A DNA stretch of 9,977 bases. Source: CAYUKK01 sp964445305. GTDB lineage: Bacteria; Acidobacteriota; Aminicenantia; Aminicenantales; UBA8522. Positions within the stretch are counted from its first letter, which is position 1; every line of letters begins with the position of its first letter. The notes under the pieces were generated by a model, which saw only the letters and a list, made by a program, of their open reading frames with translations, ran no database searches and had not been told where the DNA came from. Location of the stretch: assembly GCA_964445305.1 (NCBI GenBank), contig CAYUKK010000054.1:1-9977 (forward strand). Direction: 5' to 3'. Positions 1 through 5,453 of this stretch are shown here, in pieces. The translations under genes and the position numbers were made by a program.

Positions 1-18
1 GTCTAGCTTGGACTCAAT

Positions 19-53
19 TTTTGAGCCAAAAATGCCCCTTTTGGGCCAAAAAT
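19..53. repeat. Twin palindromic boxes upstream of mreB
   Basis: Two 15-base copies, TTTTGAGCCAAAAAT (19-33) and TTTTGGGCCAAAAAT (39-53), match at 14 of 15 positions and repeat with a 20-base period, about two helical turns. The second is a perfect dyad (TTTTGG-G-CCAAAA). The first is an imperfect dyad, but it also forms the right arm of another stem, TTGG-a-CTCAA / TTGAGCCAA (8-29, loop TTT, one bulged A). Paired operator boxes for a dimeric regulator are one reading. The end of an upstream transcript is another, although no clean T-tract follows on the plus strand. The repeat is directly visible; any function is inference. Confidence 0.45.
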
Positions 54-107
54 CTCGACGGTCTGCGAATCTGCTAAAAGCAATAGGCCGTGTTTTCCCC
101 TCTTAAG

Positions 108-131
108 CCGCTCTTCCTGAGGAAGTTGCGG
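108..131 (+). other. Stem-loop between the twin boxes and the mreB promoter
   Basis: CCGC-t-CTTCC-tga-GGAAG-tt-GCGG forms a nine-pair interrupted stem with a three-base loop. It is followed by AATCGC rather than a T-run, so it is not a typical intrinsic terminator. It lies about 25 bases upstream of the -35 box and would not be in the mreB mRNA if the promoter at 157-185 is the main one. It could be the decayed or factor-dependent end of an upstream transcript. Confidence 0.35.
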
Positions 132-156
132 AATCGCTGAGTCAAGGAATTCTGGC

Positions 157-185
157 TTGCAAACGACAGAAGACTGGTTTAAAAT
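157..185 (+). promoter_or_regulatory. Sigma70-like promoter of the mreB operon
   Basis: TTGCAA (157-162, 4 of 6 matches to TTGACA) and TAAAAT (180-185, 5 of 6 to TATAAT) are separated by the optimal 17 bases. Transcription would begin near 192, leaving a leader of only about 14 bases that includes the AGGAG ribosome binding site at 197-201. No other promoter of this quality was noticed inside the following genes, and spacing is tight up to 8006, so this may drive all six genes. Confidence 0.6.
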
Positions 186-205
186 ACACTCGACATAGGA
201 GCGCC

Positions 206-1237
206 ATGAGCATCCTGAGCTGGCTAAAGGACCGTCTTTTCTGTGACTTAGCCATTGATCTGGGGACGGCCAACACTCTCGTTTATCTTAAGGGGAAGGG
301 GATAATCGTTCAGGAGCCTTCGATTGTCGTCATCAACAAGATGACAGGCAAAGTCGAAGCGGTGGGCAGCCGAGCTAAGGAAATGCTGGGGAAGACCCCG
401 GCTACGGTAGCGGCCATCAAACCTATGCGGGATGGAGTCATCGCCGATTTCGAGGTGGCCGAGAAGATGCTCGACTATTTTATCAAGAAAGCCACCAACA
501 ACCAGGGTTTCTGGTTGCGGCCGAGGATTGTTATCGGCATCCCCACGGGAATTACCCAAGTGGAGAGACGCGCCGTTAAGGATGTGGCCATGCGAGCCAA
601 GGCATCGGAGGTCTATCTCGTTGAGCAGCCCATGACTGCGGCCGTGGGCGCTGATTTGCCCATCTCGGAGCCGACAGGCAACATGATTGTCGATATCGGT
701 GGCGGAACGACGGATATCGCTGTCATCTCCCTCAACGGCATCGTTTTCAATCATTCCATCCGGGTGGCTGGGAATGAGATGGACGAGGAGATCATCCAAT
801 ACTTGAAGAAAAAATACAACCTCCTCATCGGCGAAAAGTCGGCCGAGCACGTCAAGATGCAGATCGGTTCGGCTTACCCCTTGGACGAACCCATGACGAT
901 GGAAATCAAAGGGCGAGACCTTCGCGAGGGAATTCCCAAGACCATCGTTGTCGACGACCAAGAGATTCGAGAGGCCCTCGAGGATGTTGTCTCTTCTATT
1001 GTCAACGCCGTGCGCATTGCTCTGGAGAGGACGCCGCCGGAGCTCTCGGCGGACATCATTGACCGGGGCATTGTCCTCACTGGAGGGGGCGCTCTTCTCA
1101 GGAATTTTGACAAGCGGCTCCGCGAGGAAACGCAGCTTCCGGTTTTCGTGACCGAGGACCCGCTGGCCAACGTCGTCATTGGCGCGGGCAAACTCCTCGA
1201 TGACCTTGACCTCTTGAAGAAGATTGCTCTCAATTGA
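206..1237 (+). CDS. mreB: Rod shape-determining protein MreB (bacterial actin)
   Basis: MreB polymerises with ATP into membrane-bound filaments that orient side-wall peptidoglycan synthesis. The 343-residue length is typical. Residues 1-12 (MSILSWLKDRLF) form a short amphipathic start, like the membrane-targeting helix of Gram-negative MreBs. Actin-fold nucleotide motifs are all present: phosphate 1 at D18-T24 (DLGTANT), the likely catalytic glutamate E140 in VEQPMTAAVGA, phosphate 2 at D163-D170 (DIGGGTTD), and the adenosine-site glycines T292-A296 (TGGGA). The ATG at 206 is preceded by AGGAG at 197-201 with four bases between, and by a promoter. This is the first gene of the cell-shape operon; mreC starts 6 bases after its stop. 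Recognition is secure from the motifs and the gene order. No disrupted motif was seen. Confidence 0.98.
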   Translation: MSILSWLKDRLFCDLAIDLGTANTLVYLKGKGIIVQEPSIVVINKMTGKVEAVGSRAKEMLGKTPATVAAIKPMRDGVIADFEVAEKMLDYFIKKATNNQGFWLRPRIVIGIPTGITQVERRAVKDVAMRAKASEVYLVEQPMTAAVGADLPISEPTGNMIVDIGGGTTDIAVISLNGIVFNHSIRVAGNEMDEEIIQYLKKKYNLLIGEKSAEHVKMQIGSAYPLDEPMTMEIKGRDLREGIPKTIVVDDQEIREALEDVVSSIVNAVRIALERTPPELSADIIDRGIVLTGGGALLRNFDKRLREETQLPVFVTEDPLANVVIGAGKLLDDLDLLKKIALN

Positions 1238-1243
1238 TGGGGC

Positions 1244-2068
1244 GTGAAAGAAAAACACAAGATCGTCCTTCTTTTTAGCCTGGTTTTCTTCCATCTGGTC
1301 TTGATTTCCATTCAAGTGCCCCGAGGCGAGCGGCCAACCATCTTGGAAAAGGCTGTTTTTGCCGTCTTCACCCCCATCGGGCATGGCGTGGTTTCCATCT
1401 CCCAAAAAATCAATTCTCTATGGCACAGGTATTTCTATCTCCGCCACGTCCAGGCCCAGAATCAAAGGTTAAGAGAAGAGCTTTTTTCTCTTCGCCAGGA
1501 AAACTTGCTTCTCCAGCGCGCTCTGGCCGAGTTCAGGGCCGCCGAGGAAGTTCAGCGGTCTCTTGCCCACCTGTCTCTTTCAGTTATCGTGGCATCGGTC
1601 ATCGGAGTGGATTCTGGGCAGGTCTACAAATCTGTCATTTTGAACAGGGGTAGGCTTGATGGCATGAAGGAAGACATGGTCGTTCTCGACCGGCAGGGCC
1701 GTCTCATCGGTCGGGTGGTCGAGCCTGTTACACTGCGGCAATCTCGAGTTCAGCTCATCACGGACGAAGATTGCGGCGTGGGCGTTCTGACCGAGCGTCA
1801 CCGAGTCGTCGGAGTTCTGGAGGGAGACAGCAAGGGAAAATGCCGGATCAAATACATCCTCAAGACGAACAGGGATGTCCAGGTGGGCGAGGAAGTCTTG
1901 ACTTCTGGTTACGATGGCATCTATCCGTCGGGGATACCCGTGGGAAGGATCGTGGCCATTTCCGAGGATGCATCCATCTTCAAAAAGATTGAAGTGGAAC
2001 CCTTCTTTGATTTTTCCGACCTCGATCGTGTGGCCGTTGTGGCACCGACCGTTCACCGTCAGGAGTGA
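1244..2068 (+). CDS. mreC: Rod shape-determining protein MreC
   Basis: MreC is a bitopic inner-membrane scaffold whose periplasmic part binds and activates PBP2. The 274-residue product has a single N-terminal membrane helix (about 6-25), a heptad-like coiled coil rich in Q, E, R and L (about 66-105), and a C-terminal beta-barrel region (about 113-270) with the family's turn-rich pattern: GVDSGQVYKSVILNRG, then LITDEDCGVGVL, then EVLTSGYDGIYPSGIPVG. The start is the GTG at 1244. An in-frame TGA at 1235 blocks any longer form, and the next Met is well inside the barrel. The only ribosome-binding-like sequence is a weak GGGG at 1239-1242, so translation probably depends on coupling to mreB, 6 bases upstream. 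Confidence 0.96.
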   Translation: MKEKHKIVLLFSLVFFHLVLISIQVPRGERPTILEKAVFAVFTPIGHGVVSISQKINSLWHRYFYLRHVQAQNQRLREELFSLRQENLLLQRALAEFRAAEEVQRSLAHLSLSVIVASVIGVDSGQVYKSVILNRGRLDGMKEDMVVLDRQGRLIGRVVEPVTLRQSRVQLITDEDCGVGVLTERHRVVGVLEGDSKGKCRIKYILKTNRDVQVGEEVLTSGYDGIYPSGIPVGRIVAISEDASIFKKIEVEPFFDFSDLDRVAVVAPTVHRQE

Positions 2069-2069
2069 G
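2061..2069 (+). promoter_or_regulatory. Ribosome binding site of mreD inside the end of mreC
   Basis: AGGAGTGAG spans the mreC stop codon (TGA 2066-2068) and places AGGAG six bases before the mreD ATG at 2072. This ties mreD initiation to ribosomes finishing mreC. Confidence 0.7.
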
Positions 2070-2071
2070 CA

Positions 2072-2560
2072 ATGCTCAAGCGGAGCTACGTTAGCCAGCT
2101 CATCATCGGGCTCCTGCTGGCTCTCCTCATTTTTTCTTTGCTGGGGAAGATTTCGCCTTTTCTGGTCATGATACTTAATCCCTTTACCTGGATTGTCCTT
2201 TATTTTAGCCTGGTCAGGCATGAGGTATTTGGCGCCGTCACAGGCACGATTTGTGGCCTTCTCCAGGATACGTTTTCGCTGGGTGTTTTTGGCGTTGCTG
2301 GGCTGACCAAGACATTGCTCGGGTTCGGCGCTGGGCTCGTCAGTCGAAAAATCAACGTCCTGCCGCCCGGCCGAAACTTCGTCTTCGTGCTGGTCATGGC
2401 CGCCATTGAGCTCGTCCTTTGGAAGGCGATGGTCATGTTTCTTTTCAGCGAGGGCTTAGGCATAGGAGGCGGATGGCTTCTCCTTCAGCCGTTGACGACT
2501 GCTCTTGTTGTAACCATCTCCTTTCAGGCCATGGGGAGGAAAGAAGAGGAGGTTGCCTGA
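2072..2560 (+). CDS. mreD: Rod shape-determining protein MreD
   Basis: MreD is a small polytopic inner-membrane protein of the elongasome that acts with MreC. The 162 residues are strongly hydrophobic, with about five likely membrane segments (roughly 9-24, 29-46, 53-70, 101-124 and 133-152). The loop GLLQD (62-66) matches a conserved Gly/Asp position in the family. The charged tail (GRKEEEVA) is cytoplasmic by the positive-inside pattern. MreD diverges rapidly, so the call rests on size, topology and position between mreC and PBP2. The ATG at 2072 has a good ribosome binding site in the mreC tail, with only 3 bases between the two genes. Confidence 0.92.
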   Translation: MLKRSYVSQLIIGLLLALLIFSLLGKISPFLVMILNPFTWIVLYFSLVRHEVFGAVTGTICGLLQDTFSLGVFGVAGLTKTLLGFGAGLVSRKINVLPPGRNFVFVLVMAAIELVLWKAMVMFLFSEGLGIGGGWLLLQPLTTALVVTISFQAMGRKEEEVA

Positions 2561-2568
2561 GCGCGGGC

Positions 2569-4365
2569 ATGGAAAGGACCCGAATTTATGAAGACCTGTC
2601 CCCCTTCTTAAGGCGGACCAAAGGAACGGTCATTGCGGTCGGCATCTTTTTTCTCGTCTTGCTCTTTTCCCTCTGGAAAGTCCAGATCCTTGATCATGAA
2701 AAATACTGGAAGCTCGCTGAATCCAACCGCATCCGCGAATCCGTGTTAGCGGCACCTCGGGGATTGATCCTCGATCGGCAGGGTGTCATCCTGGCCGACA
2801 ACGCCGCCTCTTTCAAGGCGTCGATCATCCGGGAGAACTGCCAGAATCATGCCCTCTCGCTTCCGAAAATCAGCCAGCTTCTGGGCATCGAGGAAGAGAC
2901 TCTTCGCCTGAGAATGGCCAAGTACGAGTCCTGGCCCCTTTTTATGCCCATCGTCGTCAGGGATAACTTGAGCCTGGAGGAGGTGTCTCGGATCGAAGCC
3001 AGAAAGCTGGAATTCCCCGAGCTCATTGTCGAAGTGGACCCGCGGCGCTTCTATCCTTTTGGGAGCTTAGCGGCGCACGTCCTTGGCTATCTCCAGGAGC
3101 TCACGCCCGAAGAGCTCAAGAGTGAAAAATTCAGGCGAAAGAACCTGGGAGATTTGGTCGGCCGGACCGGGGTGGAGCGGCAATACGAATCCCTGCTTGA
3201 AGGCGCGAACGGCAGGCTCGCCGAGGTGGTGGACAGCCAAGGTCGGCCAAGGCAAGTTTTAGCCAGGGTGGAGCCTCAACCCGGACAAACGCTCGTCCTT
3301 AACCTGGATTTCGATTTGCAGAAAAAGGCGACCGAACTCCTCGAAGGGAGGGAGGGGGCGATTATCGTCCTTGACCCGAAAAGAGGTGAGCTCCTCGCTC
3401 TGGCCAGCTTTCCCACTTTTGACCCTAACAAGTTCATTACCCGGTTTACTCCAGAGGAATGGATGGCTCTCGTCAATCGCCCTGACCATCCTCTGGAGAA
3501 CAGGGCTATCCGGGGTTTATACGCTCCTGGCTCCATTTTCAAGCTCGCCCTGGCCCTGGGTGGCTTGGATTCGGGTGTCGTCACCGAGCAGACGGCCTTT
3601 TTTTGCGGCGGCACGGTGCAGCTCTACGGCCGTCCTTTTTCTTGCTGGTTCGCGGGCGGGCACGGAGTGCTCAACCTCACCGAGGCCATCCGGCAATCAT
3701 GCAATATCTATTTTTACCAGACAGGGCGACGGATGGGCATCGAACGGATCGCTGAGTATGCCCAGGAGCTCGGGCTGGGAGCCGTGACAGGTGTGGATAT
3801 CGATGGCGAAAAGCCTGGTGTTATCCCTTCTCCGGCCTGGAGCCAGAAGGTCAGAAAGACTCCCTGGTTTGCTGGAGAAACGATCTCCGTTTCCATAGGT
3901 CAAGGGCCTGTTGTGGTGACGCCCCTCCAGGTAGCTGTCTTCACGGCCCTCATCGCCAATCGGGGTGCTCGAGTAACACCCCGTATTCTCCGGTCGGGGG
4001 GTTCCATTCCGTTGTCTGATGGCGAACCTTTGACTCAGTCCACTTCCAGGATTCGACCTCAGGATTTCGAGGTTGTCATCAAAGGAATGTGGAAAAGCGT
4101 CAATGAGGAGGGGACAGGCCGGGCCGCCAAAGTTGAAGGGTTTCATGTTTGTGGCAAGACGGGGTCGACGCAGATTGTTTCACGGGAGCGAGCTGAAAAA
4201 ATGAAGAAAGAAATCAAGACCCATTCCTGGTTTACCGGCTTTGCTCCCCGGGACAATCCGCAAGTTGTGGTCACTGTCCTTGTCGAGTATGGGGGAATGG
4301 GGGGAGCGACGGCCGCTCCTCTGGCCAAAGAACTTTTTGAGCTGTTCAGGAAAAAATATGATTGA
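2569..4365 (+). CDS. mrdA: Penicillin-binding protein 2, elongation transpeptidase
   Basis: This class B PBP cross-links peptidoglycan in the side wall, partnered with RodA. The 598 residues contain a short cytoplasmic N-terminus, one membrane anchor (about 20-38), the PRGLILDRQG segment that opens the pedestal/dimerisation domain (from residue 63), and a transpeptidase domain from about residue 268. All three active-site motifs are intact: S322-x-x-K325 (SIFK), S377-x-N379 (SCN) and K530-T-G (KTGS). The reading frame is open for 50 codons upstream, but that stretch lies in mreD and encodes nothing membrane-like, so the ATG at 2569, 8 bases after the mreD stop, is preferred. The nearest strong Shine-Dalgarno sequence (AGGAGG, 2547-2552) is 16 bases away, which is long; an in-frame CTG at 2557 sits only 4 bases after it and would add four residues. 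rodA overlaps the 3' end. Confidence 0.96.
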   Translation: MERTRIYEDLSPFLRRTKGTVIAVGIFFLVLLFSLWKVQILDHEKYWKLAESNRIRESVLAAPRGLILDRQGVILADNAASFKASIIRENCQNHALSLPKISQLLGIEEETLRLRMAKYESWPLFMPIVVRDNLSLEEVSRIEARKLEFPELIVEVDPRRFYPFGSLAAHVLGYLQELTPEELKSEKFRRKNLGDLVGRTGVERQYESLLEGANGRLAEVVDSQGRPRQVLARVEPQPGQTLVLNLDFDLQKKATELLEGREGAIIVLDPKRGELLALASFPTFDPNKFITRFTPEEWMALVNRPDHPLENRAIRGLYAPGSIFKLALALGGLDSGVVTEQTAFFCGGTVQLYGRPFSCWFAGGHGVLNLTEAIRQSCNIYFYQTGRRMGIERIAEYAQELGLGAVTGVDIDGEKPGVIPSPAWSQKVRKTPWFAGETISVSIGQGPVVVTPLQVAVFTALIANRGARVTPRILRSGGSIPLSDGEPLTQSTSRIRPQDFEVVIKGMWKSVNEEGTGRAAKVEGFHVCGKTGSTQIVSRERAEKMKKEIKTHSWFTGFAPRDNPQVVVTVLVEYGGMGGATAAPLAKELFELFRKKYD

Positions 4366-5449
4366 CCGCCGTCTCTTCGAGAACATCGATTGGTTCCTCC
4401 TCGGACTTCTTCTCTTCAACTCTCTGGTCGGCGTGGCTTTCATTTACAGCTCTTCTCACTACTTGCCTGGAAACTATTATCTTCGCCAGCTTGCTTGGAT
4501 CGCGGTGGGCTTGCTAACTCTTTTTCTGTTCCTTACTGTCGACTACAAAATTTTATTGGCCTATTCTTACTACGCTTATGGTCTTGTGATTCTCGTGCTC
4601 TTTGGGATGTTATTCCTCGCCCGGGGCATCGCTGGAGCGAAAAGCTGGATTCGATTGAGCTCCTTCCAGGCTCAGCCCTCCGAAGTGGCGAAGATTGTCC
4701 TTATCCTCGTTTTAGCAAAGCTCTTTTCCCGGGATAAAGGCATGCTACTTTCCACTCGAGATATGCTGACGAGCGCGGCCCTCGTCGGAGTCCCCTTCTT
4801 CCTCGTTGTCTGCCAGCCTGATTTGGGCACGGCGATTTGCTTTCTTCCCCTGCTCTTGGCCGCTTGGGTGTTGGCTGGCCTCAAGCGCAAGGCCCTTATC
4901 TGGATCACCATCTTCCTCTGCCTGGCCGGAGGGGCCAGCTGGAGGTTTTACCTCAAGGAATACCAGAAGAGGAGGGTGACGTCGGTCGTCTTCCCTGGCC
5001 GAGACCCTCGCGGAGCCGGCTATCAAACCCTCCAGAGCCGGATCGCCCTTGGCTCGGGCGGTTTTCTCGGCAAAGGATACAAGAAGGGAACCCAGAGTCA
5101 GCTTCGATTCCTTCCCGCTCGACACACGGATTTCATTTTTTCGGTCATCGGAGAAGAGCTGGGTTTTGTGGGCGCAGCCGTCGTCCTCCTGCTTTGCTTT
5201 TCCTTGCTGAGGCGCGTTTTTAGCTCGGTTGAAAAGTCGCGAGACCGGCCTGGCATTTATATCATTTTTCTTGTCGGCGCCATGCTCACTTTTCAGACTT
5301 TCGTCAATATCGCCATGGTGGTGGGGGTTTTCCCGATCATCGGCATTCCCTTGCCTCTGTTGAGCTATGGAGGCTCTTCGCTTCTGGCCAATTATATCGG
5401 GGTTGCTCTGGTCCTCAACGTGAAAATGAGAAGGTTCGCCAACATCTGA
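4358..5449 (+). CDS. rodA: Peptidoglycan glycosyltransferase RodA (SEDS family)
   Basis: RodA polymerises lipid II glycan strands during elongation, in complex with PBP2. The 363-residue polytopic protein (about ten helices) carries family landmarks: GAKSWIRL followed by QPSEVAK after the third or fourth helix, the RHTDFIFSVIGEELG loop with the catalytic-type Asp D258, and the full FtsW/RodA/SpoVE signature at residues 317-341, from N317 through GIPLPLLSYGGSS. The ATG at 4358 lies inside the last codons of PBP2 (8-base overlap with its TGA at 4363), with AGGA at 4348-4351 as ribosome binding site. This overlap implies coupled synthesis of the two partner enzymes. The frame is open 39 codons further upstream, but that stretch is the PBP2 C-terminal region read in another frame and is not membrane-like. 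Confidence 0.97.
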   Translation: MIDRRLFENIDWFLLGLLLFNSLVGVAFIYSSSHYLPGNYYLRQLAWIAVGLLTLFLFLTVDYKILLAYSYYAYGLVILVLFGMLFLARGIAGAKSWIRLSSFQAQPSEVAKIVLILVLAKLFSRDKGMLLSTRDMLTSAALVGVPFFLVVCQPDLGTAICFLPLLLAAWVLAGLKRKALIWITIFLCLAGGASWRFYLKEYQKRRVTSVVFPGRDPRGAGYQTLQSRIALGSGGFLGKGYKKGTQSQLRFLPARHTDFIFSVIGEELGFVGAAVVLLLCFSLLRRVFSSVEKSRDRPGIYIIFLVGAMLTFQTFVNIAMVVGVFPIIGIPLPLLSYGGSSLLANYIGVALVLNVKMRRFANI

Positions 5450-5453
5450 GCGA

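Noticed and set aside
34..53. Intrinsic terminator around GCCC-CTTTT-GGGC
   Set aside because: The stem is only four pairs. On the minus strand a T-run follows, but no minus-strand gene ending here can be seen in the window.
108..131. Intrinsic terminator of an upstream gene
   Set aside because: The stem is good, but no T-run follows it and the upstream gene is not in the window, so it is listed only as a stem-loop.
248..1405. 385-codon open frame on the minus strand, antisense to mreB and the start of mreC
   Set aside because: It mirrors codon bias of the secure mreB gene. The product is a His/Asp/Arg-rich string with no recognisable domain or membrane pattern.
2419..2568. 50-codon upstream extension of the PBP2 frame
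   Set aside because: It lies wholly within mreD, encodes a Cys/Arg-rich stretch unlike any PBP2 N-terminus, and the membrane anchor follows naturally after the ATG at 2569.
4241..4357. 39-codon upstream extension of rodA
   Set aside because: It overlaps the conserved end of PBP2 and adds non-membrane sequence. The ATG at 4358 has a suitable AGGA and gives the normal RodA N-terminus.
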